From Acidobacteriaceae bacterium (GTDB lineage Bacteria; Acidobacteriota; Terriglobia; Bryobacterales; Bryobacteraceae), in contig CAJCIT010000116.1 in NCBI GenBank assembly GCA_903970405.1, positions 1 through 54,380 of the forward strand: a stretch of 54,380 nucleotides of DNA, read 5' to 3'. The first letter of the stretch is position 1, and the number at the start of each line of letters is the position of its first letter. The translations under genes and the position numbers were made by a program. A model generated the notes under the pieces. It saw only the letters and a list, made by a program, of their open reading frames with translations. It searched no databases and was not told the origin of the DNA. This document shows positions 36,701 through 44,701 of this stretch, in pieces.

Positions 36701-36963
36701 ACGAGTTTTACGGCCCAGGGAACAAGCAGATCGATTTCTCGGTGTTTAAGAACTTCGCGATCACCGAGCACATTACGGCGCAGTTTCGGGTTGAGATCTT
36801 CAATATCTTCAACTTTGTCGACTATGCCGGACCGGCCAACAATGTTCAAGGCAGCAACTTAGGAACAATCGGCTCGACGTACGATGTAGGCGTGTTTGGC
36901 GCATTCGGCATCGGGCCAGGCGCTCCCCGCAACACGCAGTTGGGTTTGAAGATCATCTTCTAA
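33751..36963 (+). CDS. Oar-like TonB-dependent outer-membrane protein
   Basis: A 1070-residue beta-barrel protein of the family abundant in Acidobacteria. The signal peptide (1 to about 22, VAVVLALIASASLMAQ) is followed by a carboxypeptidase-regulatory-like beta-sandwich (about 24-105, with GAVTDPTGAAVAGA). A plug domain comes next (ILDIPLNGRDFTQLL, IDGADNND, GGVLNVVVKSGTN), then a long barrel ending in aromatic Phe (LGLKIIF) for outer-membrane assembly. AAGGAG lies 9 bases before the ATG at 33751; upstream starts are outside the signal. It probably imports oligosaccharides or other large substrates, but the ligand is unknown. Confidence 0.88.
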   Translation: MIRRIIPVAVVLALIASASLMAQTFRGGISGAVTDPTGAAVAGAAIKLVSPETGLTREGVSTSGGEFVFQDLPLGKYDITVTQGGFDTVHVSGVVVDAGKVATLGLKLEVAKQATTVEVQGATVAIETASSAETSLIDTKQILDIPLNGRDFTQLLKFNPGANANGSLNGSRFNGIDWKIDGADNNDLWHNVNSVNQGGVWGIAGVILPIDAIDEFSLQSSSSAEEGRNSGGVLNVVVKSGTNNFHGSLYYFDRNEDLASADWFTPPGSPNTLLRNHQGGFSVGGPIWKNHTFFFMDYEEQIYRDALTAPGTTPSPAWVSEASAVMNKDGVQVNPLALTLISNLWPANSLTGPATPYNYSGDGINLSNSYNGVVKLDHYFNEKNNIALRWFGGTGNQVSYVFGSAIPYYFQACPSRMQNFSLVYNTVISPRFVAQTLLGVNYFLQIFGDANHGFNMPALGFNDGVTNPSDFGSPNINISGFDATGQTPPLGRIDTTGHIDQTFTYTVGSHQFRWGGDYRYSRLDVFYDVNAPGVFTFDGSQGPLAASSPNDSWGFGGNPNASSLDALADFLALRVAPGHATISYGTQQRIYNLQGFSAFGQDTWKITPKLTLNYGLNWTYQSPIENPKDAISTFIPADGGITYVGTHGLSTLWPHDFHSFGPRLGFAYQPTPGGKLVIRGGWGMFYQIPNIAIFGDSSASNSAGAAINGNPGGPEPVLTITNSSPITIQTGVPIFAGFSSSGPYGGFSVSQHLVDGYSENANLNIQYQLAKDAMVEVGYTSSLSHHLPDMIDINQIPQGAPEVNSSRPYASQFPNLAAINEVQSVGNSNYNGLTASVRTSNFHGFTSKLAYTLGHSLDDMSYSRHTVPQDSYCLQCDYGNSSFDIRNSFSMFIAYSLPQPAKYKALLGGWQINSLLSFFSGTPFTVYSGIDSSGTLEYSDRAEVVGNPFANVPASDRATSTYYYFNPAAFAVPAQGTYSNEARNEFYGPGNKQIDFSVFKNFAITEHITAQFRVEIFNIFNFVDYAGPANNVQGSNLGTIGSTYDVGVFGAFGIGPGAPRNTQLGLKIIF

Positions 36964-36987
36964 GCCGGCGAAAACAGGCAAACACGC

Positions 36988-37031
36988 AAATGGGCTGGGC
37001 TCCTGGCTAGGGGTCCAGCCCATTTTGTTTT
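36988..37031 (+). terminator. Rho-independent terminator after the Oar-like gene
   Basis: Perfect 11-bp arms AAATGGGCTGG (36988-36998) and CCAGCCCATTT (37015-37025) enclose a 16-base loop and are followed by TGTTTT. It lies 24 bases after the stop codon. The A-rich left arm could also serve the convergent gene. Confidence 0.8.
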
Positions 37032-37055
37032 CTGGTTTTCACTTAGCAGGCGGTG

Positions 37056-38600
37056 TTATTCGCTCCGAAGGGCGACCACCGGATCCACCGATGTGGCTCG
37101 CCGCGCGGGGATATAGCAGGCCAGCAACGCAATGCCACCCATGAGCAGCGTTACGGCGAGAAGCGTGATGGGATCGGCCGGGCGGACGCCGTAAAGCAGC
37201 CCGGCCATCAGTCGAGTGAGCACGAGGGCGGTCGCCAGGCCTGCGGCCATTCCTATCGCCGTCAGCTTCATGCCCTGGCGCAGGACAAGCCGGACAATTT
37301 CGGCGTGAGACGCTCCCAGGGCGGCTCGAATCCCGATTTCAGGGACCCGCCGGGTCACCGCGTATGACATGACGCCGTAGATTCCCACCGCGGCCAGCAG
37401 TAGAGCGGTGGACGCGAAGACTATTAACAGAAGCATCGTGAAGCGCCGCTCGGCGAGCGATAAGGAAACAATCTGTTCCATGGAACGCACCGCGTAGACC
37501 GGCTGATCGAGCGCCGGACCAGCGACTTGCGCGCGGACGCCTGAGACCAGGCTTAAGGGCTCGGGTCCGGTCCGCAGCGCAAGCGTCAAGCCCGCCACGC
37601 CCGAGGACATGAATTTGTCAGGCACTTGCTGGAGAGGGAAGTAGATCTGGTCCCGAATCTTGCTGTTATCGTCGGAATCCAAGCCCCATTGCTTCACGTG
37701 CCCAACCACGCCCACGATCTGGACCGGTCCCACCAGGATCAGGCTGACCTGCTTGCCGATCGGGTCCTGGCCCGGAAAGAGGTGATTCGCCATAACGTCA
37801 TCGATCAACGCCACTGGAGGCGACGCCAGTTTGTCCTCATCCGTGAAAAAGCGTCCGCGCCGCAGGGGGAGTTGCATTACGGCGGGGTAATGCGCGGTCA
37901 CGATGTAGAACATCGCCGACGTCAGGCCCTGGGCAGGCTGCGGCCCCGTGCCTGGCCAGTAGGGAATTTCGCTATCGCCGTCGCTGAGAGGAACCTGAGA
38001 CGTAATGGCAGCGGACTGAACCCCTGGAACTCCCTCCACACGCTCGAGCAGTTGCCGGTAGGCTAGCCGGATGCCTGACGGCGTCGACATCGCTTTGGGC
38101 GACAGGGCCACCTGCATCGTCAAGACGTTGTGCAGGTTGAACCCCGGATCGACTTGCAGGAGCCGCCAGACGCTCTGCATCATCAGGCCCGCGCCAGCGA
38201 GCAGGATGACAGCCATGCCGATCTCCATGGCTACGAACAGGCCCTCCGCGCGATGGCGCCCACCACCGGCGCCTCTCGCGCCTTCCTTTAAAGACTCGTG
38301 CGGACTCACATTCGCCCCCTGTAGGGCGTTGAGAGTGAGAGCCCTGCCCAGGACGTTGGGATCGGCGCCGAACCGGCGATTCCAGAAGCCGTAGCTGAGA
38401 ATCACCGAACAGCTGACGCCGGGACGGTCTTCCTCAGGCAGAAAATTGCGCCCGAGGACCGCCGATACCCCGAGCACGGGAAAAAGGCTCGACGACACGT
38501 AATCGCCGGAGAGTTGCTCGGGTCGGCCGGATCCAGTGAAGTTGAAATCATCGCTGCGATAGGCGCCCATATCGGTGAACGAATGGCTTTTCCCGCTCAT
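37056..38600 (-). pseudogene. Decayed ADOP-type ABC permease (MacB/FtsX-like)
   Basis: A 514-codon frame related to acidobacterial duplicated-orphaned permeases, which are usually 800-880 residues. It lacks about 80-100 N-terminal residues, beginning within the periplasmic domain (SHSFTDMGAY). It also has an internal in-frame deletion: GRALTLN, which belongs to the first periplasmic core, runs directly into ALQGANVSPHESLKEGARG. That second stretch normally lies about 280 residues further on, after the first FtsX membrane domain. The join is near 38327. The second half (about 118-514), with FtsX helices and EIGIRAALGAS, is intact. No ATPase partner is adjacent. Probably nonfunctional. Confidence 0.75.
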
Positions 38601-38630
38601 CGTGGAACGGTTTCTCTGGGTATCATTTGT

Positions 38631-38663
38631 CCGCTTGCTCCGAGCGCGGTTCAGAAGTGCGGG
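38631..38663 (+). repeat. Dispersed intergenic repeat, family 1, copy C
   Basis: Contains CCGCTTGCTCCGAGCGCGG followed by TTCAGAAGTGCGGG. It lies 30 bases beyond the truncated 5' end of the ADOP pseudogene, in the same orientation as copies A and B. Confidence 0.6.
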
Positions 38664-38762
38664 CGGCGCTTCGGGCTAAACATCCACAAATGTACTGATC
38701 TACAGACGCCGCAATCGATCTTGCCGAGTCTCCGGTCCGGCGGGCGCCGAACCCCAGACCCG

Positions 38763-39272
38763 CTACGACTCGGTGGATTCGCCGATGAGCGGGCCGAAAA
38801 TCTCAAGCTGACCGGTGGGGGGCTTGCGCGCGACTTTCTTTTCGCCTGCGGCGCCGATTACGCCCCGGAGTTCCGTCCCCGTCAAGGCGGTGCGAGGGAT
38901 GAAAACGCGTTGGCGGAGCGATGAGACAAAGGGCGGCGTCGCCAGGTAACCCTGGGCGGGCCACTCTAACAAATTGTTCGACAAAATGACTTCCAGCCGG
39001 TCGCCGTCCCGGAAGGTCAAACGCGCCCAGAGTCCGGGTGTCCGCGGGCGCCGCTCAAAGGCCGTGTTGAGGGAAAACAGGCGGGGGTCGCCGGAGTCCG
39101 ACACAAAGCAAACGGCTTTCACCTCGGCGTAAGGAACCGCGGTCAGGACCCCGGAGGCGGAGATCAGTTCGAGTGCCGATTCCAGCAAATAGGCGGCGGG
39201 GTTGACAATGCCGTCCAGGCGTTCGCGGTCGAAGCGGTACAGGACGACCCGTTTCGCGGTGCTGGGCTTCAT
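38763..39272 (-). CDS. Conserved-looking protein of unknown function
   Basis: A 169-residue, probably cytoplasmic protein without membrane segments. It has a beta-rich core (KRVVLYRFDRERLDGIVN at 7-24, AEVKAVCFVSDSG, WARLTFRDGDRLEVILSN) and a loose C-terminal tail. The pattern of short strands with D-G turns could be a small barrel, but no family is recognised. The frame has normal codon use and a plausible upstream region that it shares with divergent xerD. Confidence 0.65.
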   Translation of the reverse strand: MKPSTAKRVVLYRFDRERLDGIVNPAAYLLESALELISASGVLTAVPYAEVKAVCFVSDSGDPRLFSLNTAFERRPRTPGLWARLTFRDGDRLEVILSNNLLEWPAQGYLATPPFVSSLRQRVFIPRTALTGTELRGVIGAAGEKKVARKPPTGQLEIFGPLIGESTES

Positions 39273-39290
39273 TTGTGGCCGGATTTCACT

Positions 39291-39305
39291 ATTGTTTCAA
39301 ACAAT
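39291..39305. promoter_or_regulatory. Perfect palindrome between divergent genes
   Basis: ATTGTTT and AAACAAT flank one C, giving a 15-base perfect palindrome 19 bases upstream of the minus-strand gene and about 95 bases before xerD. It sits in the AT-rich part of the gap, with a TATTGT box just to its right. It could be an operator shared by both genes. Confidence 0.4.
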
Positions 39306-39400
39306 TTCGCGAGTATTGTATCATTAGCTATTTGGCGGTGTCCCGGTGACGAAAGCCGCTGGGCGGCGGAGGGAGCAGGCGGGCTAGGCAACGGAAAGCC

Positions 39401-40381
39401 ATGACGACTTTCGAGACAGGAGTACACGCTTTTCTGCAGTACTGCCGGACTGAAAAGGGCCTGTCCGCGAACACTTTACAGAGCTATCGACGGGATTTGG
39501 CGCGGTTGGGGAAGGCGCTGGGCGGAATGACGCTGAGCGCAGTCGACGTAGCCGCTTTACGCGGACAGATGGACGGGATGCGGAGGGCCGGCCTCGCGCA
39601 CCGGTCGATTGCCCGGCATGTGACGACGTGGCGCGGGCTGTTCGAGTTTCTGGTGGAGAATGGCGAAATTTCGGCGAATCCCACGGAGCTGCTAGTAGCG
39701 CCAAAGATCGGCGCGGCCTTGCCAAAATACCTGAACCGCGAACGGACGGAAGCGCTGCTGCAATCGCCCTTGGTCTGCCACCGGAACAGCCCGAAAACCG
39801 GTGACGGCGCTAGCCGGCCACTGGGGGCGCGCGATGCGGCCATGATCCAACTGCTTTACGCGACAGGCGTCCGGGTGAGCGAGTTGATCCAGTTGCGAAC
39901 CGGAGACTTCGATGGCGGCGCGCAGACGGTTCGGGTGGTGGGAAAAGGAAACAAGCAGCGAATTGTGCCCCTGGGGCGGGAGGCCCTGGCGGCGGTGGAG
40001 ACCTATGTCGCCACTGATCGTGTGAAGCTGCTGAAGGGGCGGTCGAGCCCCTTCTTGTTCGTGACGGCGCGCGGGACAAAGATGACGCGCCAGGGATTTT
40101 GGAAGCTGCTTCGCCAACATGGACGAGCGGCGGGTTTGTATGAGAATGTGAATCCACACGCGCTGCGGCACACGTTCGCGACGCATCTGCTGGAAGGAGG
40201 CGCCGATTTGAGGAGCGTGCAGACGATGCTGGGGCACGCCGACATCGGGACGACCCAGGTGTATACGCACGTGATGCAGTCCCGAATGCGGCGAACGGTG
40301 GATGAGCATCATCCGCGCGCCAGGAGGGCGCAAGGGGCGCGAGCGGGTGGCACAACGCCCCCTTTGAAAGGACGCGTGTAA
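39401..40381 (+). CDS. xerD: Tyrosine recombinase XerD
   Basis: A 326-residue site-specific recombinase, most likely the one that resolves chromosome dimers at dif with XerC. The N-terminal core-binding SAM-like domain (about 1-100) is followed by the catalytic domain with R158 (GVRVSEL), K182 (GKGNKQR), H253 and R256 (HALRHTFATHLLEGG), H279 and nucleophile Y288 (LGHADIGTTQVYTH). An insertion (CHRNSPKTGDGASRPLG, 126-142) separates the two domains, and the C-terminus has a basic tail of about 25 residues. It is 15 bases upstream of the tRNA nucleotidyltransferase gene. Confidence 0.9.
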   Translation: MTTFETGVHAFLQYCRTEKGLSANTLQSYRRDLARLGKALGGMTLSAVDVAALRGQMDGMRRAGLAHRSIARHVTTWRGLFEFLVENGEISANPTELLVAPKIGAALPKYLNRERTEALLQSPLVCHRNSPKTGDGASRPLGARDAAMIQLLYATGVRVSELIQLRTGDFDGGAQTVRVVGKGNKQRIVPLGREALAAVETYVATDRVKLLKGRSSPFLFVTARGTKMTRQGFWKLLRQHGRAAGLYENVNPHALRHTFATHLLEGGADLRSVQTMLGHADIGTTQVYTHVMQSRMRRTVDEHHPRARRAQGARAGGTTPPLKGRV

Positions 40382-40396
40382 GGAAGACGGAACCAG

Positions 40397-41713
40397 ATGA
40401 GCGATTACATGTTCATGCTCGATAGCCACCTGAGCTCGGAACAGAGCAAGGTTTTGGCTGCGGTGCGCGAGGCGGCGGCCGAGGCGAATCTCAATCTGTT
40501 CCTAACCGGCGGGGCGATGCGGGACATGATGGGCGGGTTTCCCATTCGGGACCTGGATTTTACGCTTGAGGGCAACGCGATCAGGCTTGGGAAGGCAATT
40601 GCGTCCAAGCTGGGCGCCGCGGTGCTGAGTGTAGACGAGACGCGGAAGTCCGTGGAAGTGGTGTCGGCGGGCGGCGTGACGGCGGAGATCGCGATGGCGC
40701 GCCAGGAGAAGTATCCCAAGCCAGGGGCCAAGCCGCAAGTGCAACCGGCCACCATTTACGAGGACCTGCGGCGGCGCGATTTCACGGTGAATGCCATCGC
40801 GCTTTCGCTGAGCAAAGCGTCCAGGGGCCTGCTTCTGGATCCCACGAATGGCTTGGGGGATCTGGAACATAAAGAGCTGCGGGCGGTTTCGAATTACACT
40901 TTGTACGACGACCCGTCACGCATTCTGCGCCTGATCCGCTTCAGGGTGCGGTTAGGCTTCCAGGTTGCGGAGCGGACGCAATCGCAGTACGAAAATGTCA
41001 GGGAAGCGCAACTGGAGACCAAGATCAGCGTCGCGCATTTGGAGCATGAGCTGCGGCAGATCGGAATTGAACCGTTGGCGGGCGAAATCCTGAAGGCGTT
41101 TGAAGATGAAAAGCTGCTTCCTCTGATCTCGCCAGCCCTGGTGGGACCCAAACTGAACTTGGCCGGGTTCCAGAAGCTCCACAAGGCGAAGCAACTGCTA
41201 CCTTTCGATATCGACTTAGGCGTCAATCACTTCGCGCTATTTCTGAATGTCTTCCTGGAGAAACTGACCCCCAAGGAACGGGCGGCCCTGGTGAAATCGA
41301 TAGGGTTCTCGAAGGACGACTTAGACTCTGTGGCGAAGATGGAAGCCAAGGCGAAGAAACTGGAGAAGGACTTGACTGGGGCGCGGCTGCAGCGGCCCTC
41401 GGCGCTATATGGGCTGCTGTCGAAGGTTCCAGGGGAACTAATCGTCTATTTGTTGTTGCGGTCTAATCAACGCATTGTGGTGGACCGCCTCAAGAACTAC
41501 CTGCAGAAGTATTTGCCGGCGGCACGCGAGATCACGGAGGTGGAAATTGCCGAGCATGCCGGAACCCCGGGATCGCCGAAGTACGGAAAGCTGCGTGAGC
41601 AGTTTATCGCGGCGAAACTGGATGCCAGGCCGAAGAAGGTAGTGCCGGTGGAAGTGCTGCCTCCCCCACCTCCGCCGCAGCAGGGACGGCGAACGTCGTC
41701 ATTTGGGCGATAG
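40397..41713 (+). CDS. tRNA nucleotidyltransferase / poly(A) polymerase family
   Basis: A 438-residue class II nucleotidyltransferase, probably the CCA-adding enzyme. The head domain has TGGAMRD (37-43), the metal-binding DLD (52-54), and RRRDFTVNAIALS. The neck shows DDPSRILRLIRF for template-like base recognition. The C-terminal body domain is divergent and ends in a proline run (LPPPPPPQQGRRTSSF). A poly(A) polymerase is possible, as the two are hard to tell apart by sequence. It follows xerD by 15 bases and is probably cotranscribed. Confidence 0.87.
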   Translation: MSDYMFMLDSHLSSEQSKVLAAVREAAAEANLNLFLTGGAMRDMMGGFPIRDLDFTLEGNAIRLGKAIASKLGAAVLSVDETRKSVEVVSAGGVTAEIAMARQEKYPKPGAKPQVQPATIYEDLRRRDFTVNAIALSLSKASRGLLLDPTNGLGDLEHKELRAVSNYTLYDDPSRILRLIRFRVRLGFQVAERTQSQYENVREAQLETKISVAHLEHELRQIGIEPLAGEILKAFEDEKLLPLISPALVGPKLNLAGFQKLHKAKQLLPFDIDLGVNHFALFLNVFLEKLTPKERAALVKSIGFSKDDLDSVAKMEAKAKKLEKDLTGARLQRPSALYGLLSKVPGELIVYLLLRSNQRIVVDRLKNYLQKYLPAAREITEVEIAEHAGTPGSPKYGKLREQFIAAKLDARPKKVVPVEVLPPPPPPQQGRRTSSFGR

Positions 41714-41938
41714 GCGGCGAGCGAAACTCCCGGGACGCACTTGGCGTAGCCAAGCCGGTATTCGGGCGGACAGCTCCCGTAACCGGGCGACGGCGAAGCA
41801 CTGCCATCACTTCATCAATGGCAGTGACGGGAACCGATCACGGTCGCTGCATACCGCTTGATGATGCGGTCGGATGAGGGCTATCCGGGTCGAGTTCAAG
41901 ATCGGCGGAGACTATGAATGCGCACCGCTCGCCTGGGA

Positions 41939-41960
41939 ACGCCAATCTCCTGATTGGCGT
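41939..41960. repeat. AATC/GATT hairpin repeat, copy 1
   Basis: Arms ACGCCAATC and GATTGGCGT enclose TCCT. It is the exact reverse complement of the core of copy 2 at 42092-42113. Confidence 0.7.
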
Positions 41961-42088
41961 AAGAGTCCGCTCCTCCAATTTCTCAACCACGTCAATCGGC
42001 TGATTTGCGGTGCCCTCGAAGTGCAGTAGGTAGCCGCAGCTATGCCACACACCGGCTCCCGCCGCCTGATGTCCGCCGTGGCTGTGAC

Positions 42089-42116
42089 GGGACGCCAATC
42101 AGGAGATTGGCGTCCC
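42089..42116. repeat. AATC/GATT hairpin repeat, copy 2
   Basis: Perfect 12-bp arms GGGACGCCAATC and GATTGGCGTCCC enclose AGGA. The 22-base core is an inverted copy of 41939-41960, 128 bases away. Confidence 0.7.
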
Positions 42117-42301
42117 CAGGCGTGCGGTGCGCCTCAACCGGCAACACGAGAAGGTTTTGGAAGTGCCGGCATTTTCCGCAAGGAGGCGTAACGTCAAAGC
42201 GCGACGCCCAAGACCGCCGTGTTGCCGGTGCGGGAAGCTGTGCTGCCGGTCCGCGGACAATTCTTCCACAGAGAGTTCCTCGGCCTCAGTGGATAACGCC
42301 T

Positions 42302-43189
42302 TTACCGCCCGTTCTGAACCTTCGGCGTCGAAAGATACCCGACAATGGTGTCCTTGCGGATTTCATTCACGACGATCTCATACGGCTGCTTTGCTTTAGA
42401 AGTGTAGAACTGAACCGGTTCATTAATGCCACGGTCCTTCTTTTCCACCAGCTTATCGTCGGCATTCACCTCAATGGTGTAGCGGTTCTTCCTCGGGTCG
42501 GCCTTCTTCAAGAGAATGGAAATGTCACCGACGCGTTGGGGCGCCTTGGCCTTGGGAACCGTAAACTCGAAATAGTTGCGCTCACCCAGCGCCCGCAAAG
42601 CCGCCAGCTCCTTTCCGTTCGTGGCGATCAGGCTGCCGTGGTTGTCCACGTCACCGGCAACGCGCTTGAGGTTGGCGATGGTGTTTTCCAGTTCGCTCTT
42701 GGTGCTGCCCAGGTCCGTCTTAACGGAGCCGACCTCGGTCTGCACCGAATCCACCTTGGTGGACGTGGTGTCCGCCGTCTGCTTTACCTGAGTGAGCAAC
42801 TGCGCCTGCTTCTGCTGCTCGGCAGCGACGCTCTGTTCAAGGCTGGCGATGGTCTTTTCAGTCTCCGCCTTCGCCGCGCCTACTTCCTGGGAAGCCCGGG
42901 CCCGCTGACGCTCAAGCTGCTGCTGAAGGGTATCGATGGTCTTTCGCGAGGACCGAACCGATTCGTTGCTCTCCTCCCGAAGAACGCCAAGTTGCTGCGC
43001 AACGTTGTCGTTCATCTTACTGATTTCATTTCGGAAATCGGTTCTGAGGTGCTCAAGCTGCGTGTAGAAATAGATGTTCGACGCGGCCAGCAGCAGGAGT
43101 GCGCCGATAAGAGCGGGTGTTTTCCAACTCGGTGTGGAAGGCGGCGGAATAATGTAGGTGGCGCGTGGCGTGGAGCCGGTCTCGCTCAT
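42302..43189 (-). CDS. Coiled-coil membrane protein, function unknown
   Basis: A 295-residue protein. A short cytoplasmic N-terminus (PRATYIIPPPSTPSWKTP) precedes one membrane helix (about 25-43), a long coiled coil (about 45-190, rich in Q, E, S and K), and a compact C-terminal beta-rich domain with ERNYFEFTVPKAKAP and ISILLKKADPRKNRYTIEV. The ATG at 43189 is preferred to an upstream start at 43210 because GGGAG lies 5 bases before it. No family is recognised. The layout would suit a cell-envelope scaffold. It is downstream of tdk on the same strand. Confidence 0.75.
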   Translation of the reverse strand: MSETGSTPRATYIIPPPSTPSWKTPALIGALLLLAASNIYFYTQLEHLRTDFRNEISKMNDNVAQQLGVLREESNESVRSSRKTIDTLQQQLERQRARASQEVGAAKAETEKTIASLEQSVAAEQQKQAQLLTQVKQTADTTSTKVDSVQTEVGSVKTDLGSTKSELENTIANLKRVAGDVDNHGSLIATNGKELAALRALGERNYFEFTVPKAKAPQRVGDISILLKKADPRKNRYTIEVNADDKLVEKKDRGINEPVQFYTSKAKQPYEIVVNEIRKDTIVGYLSTPKVQNGR

Positions 43190-43279
43190 TTGTTCTCCCA
43201 ATGTTGCCAAAAGAACACTCTCCTTAGCTTGCTGACGAATGCTGACAAGCGGTTGGATGTGCCCGGTTTCGGCTCCGTT

Positions 43280-43900
43280 TCAATCTCGTCCAAGTTTCTG
43301 CTTTGACGGATGCTTTCCAAAATCTAACACTTCCTGGCTCGGAATGCCCGGTTCGAAGCAACGGCGGCAGCGGGCCTCATAGGCTTCAGCGGCGCCAACG
43401 AAGATCAGATCGTTCGATTCCACCAGGCGTTGAGTATGTTTGGCGGGGTTTCCACACTTCATACAAACGGCCAGAGTCTTGGTAATGGATTCGGCGATGG
43501 CCAGCAGATCAGGCATCGGTGGAAACGGCCGTCCCAAGTAGTCAGTGTCGAGCCCGGCGACGATGACTTGCTTGCCGGAGTCGGCCAACTGCGTCGCGAT
43601 CTCGACCAGCTCCGTGCCAAAGAAGTTACATTCGTCGATCCCGACCGCCTGGACGCGCCAATCCAGACACTTGAGAATGGCGGTGGCAGACGGAACCGGA
43701 TCGCAAGTCATTCGATTGTCATTATGTGTAACGATCTCTGAAGCCGAATACCGCGTATCGATGGCCGGCTTAAAGACCTGAATGCGCTTGCGGGCAATCG
43801 TGGCGCGGCGGAGGCGCCGGATTAATTCTTCGCTTTTGCCGGAGAACATAGGGCCGCAAATCGCCTCAATCCAGCCCGTGTTGTGGATCAGAATGTCCAA
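43280..43900 (-). CDS. tdk: Thymidine kinase
   Basis: Phosphorylates thymidine to dTMP in nucleotide salvage. A 206-residue type II enzyme with Walker A GPMFSGKS (16-23), the catalytic-base motif DECNFF (89-94, usually DEAQFF), and a zinc site from C146, C149, C178 and C181. The start appears to be TTG at 43900, as no ATG precedes Walker A in frame; a weak AGGA lies upstream. It is divergent from a methyltransferase gene. Confidence 0.92.
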   Translation of the reverse strand: MDILIHNTGWIEAICGPMFSGKSEELIRRLRRATIARKRIQVFKPAIDTRYSASEIVTHNDNRMTCDPVPSATAILKCLDWRVQAVGIDECNFFGTELVEIATQLADSGKQVIVAGLDTDYLGRPFPPMPDLLAIAESITKTLAVCMKCGNPAKHTQRLVESNDLIFVGAAEAYEARCRRCFEPGIPSQEVLDFGKHPSKQKLGRD

Positions 43901-44038
43901 CTGGGGAGATTCCTACTTCTTTCCTGACGCCACGAAGGGCCGCTTCTATTGCAAGTGGGGTTATTCCCATAGTTTCGCAGACGGCGATTTTTGTTTTAGG
44001 TGGGCGAAAGGGACGCGCCGAGTGTAGAGTAAAAGCCA

Positions 44039-44698
44039 ATGGATTTTTTCCGATCTCGCGCCATTGAGCCGGAGTTGCTGGAGGGTGCGGCGCCTGAGGA
44101 TGCGCAGTGCAACTTGGCCGACATTATCCGGCTGAATCGACAGTTCGGCGGGCATGCGCTGATTCTCCGGATGCTGAGCAGAGTTGTGCAGCCGGGCGCG
44201 GCGTTCACGCTGCTCGACGTAGGCGCGGCGTCAGGCGATTCGGCGCGGGTCATTCAGGCGGCCTATCCCCGGGCGAAGGTCATTAGCCTGGATCTGCATG
44301 CCCGGAATCTGGCTGCGGCGCCCAAGCCTAAACTCCTGGGAGATGCCTTCCGGTTGCCGATCCGCGACGGCGCGGTGGATATTGTCTTCAATTCGCTGTT
44401 TCTGCACCACTTCACGGATAAACAGGTCACGGAACTGCTCAGAGACCAGTACCGGGTGGCGCGGCGGGCGCTGCTGGTCTCCGATTTGGAGCGGCACGTG
44501 CTCTCTTATTGGTTCCTGCCGGCGACGCGGCCCCTGTTCCGATGGCACTGGATCACCGTACATGACGGGCCGGTGTCGGTACGGGCGGCGTTTCGCGCGC
44601 GCGAGTTGGAAACGGCGGCTCGGCGGGCCGGCATTCCGCAGCCGGAAGTTTCGGCGCACCGGCCCGCGTTCCGTCTCAGCATGGTTGCTAAGAAGTAA
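44039..44698 (+). CDS. SAM-dependent class I methyltransferase
   Basis: A 219-residue cytoplasmic enzyme. The SAM-binding motif I is LLDVGAASGDS (58-68). The acidic loop ISLDLHARNL, the motif with FNSLFLHHFTD, and a hydrophobic C-terminal segment (YWFLPATRPLFRWHW) follow. The substrate is unknown; the last segment suggests a lipid-like or membrane-bound acceptor. No clear ribosome-binding site precedes the ATG, so leaderless translation is possible. The next gene, for an SCO-like protein, starts 3 bases after its stop. Confidence 0.85.
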   Translation: MDFFRSRAIEPELLEGAAPEDAQCNLADIIRLNRQFGGHALILRMLSRVVQPGAAFTLLDVGAASGDSARVIQAAYPRAKVISLDLHARNLAAAPKPKLLGDAFRLPIRDGAVDIVFNSLFLHHFTDKQVTELLRDQYRVARRALLVSDLERHVLSYWFLPATRPLFRWHWITVHDGPVSVRAAFRARELETAARRAGIPQPEVSAHRPAFRLSMVAKK

Positions 44699-44701
44699 GG
44701 C

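Larger units (their letters stand above)
41714..42301. other. Repeat-rich non-coding region
   Basis: No supported gene in 588 bases. It holds a 9-bp hairpin CACTGCCAT/ATGGCAGTG (41799-41826) and the two inverted hairpin copies at 41939-41960 and 42089-42116. A minus-strand frame at 41838-42098 (86 codons) crosses both hairpins and has no recognisable domain. It may be a decayed gene remnant. Confidence 0.6.
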
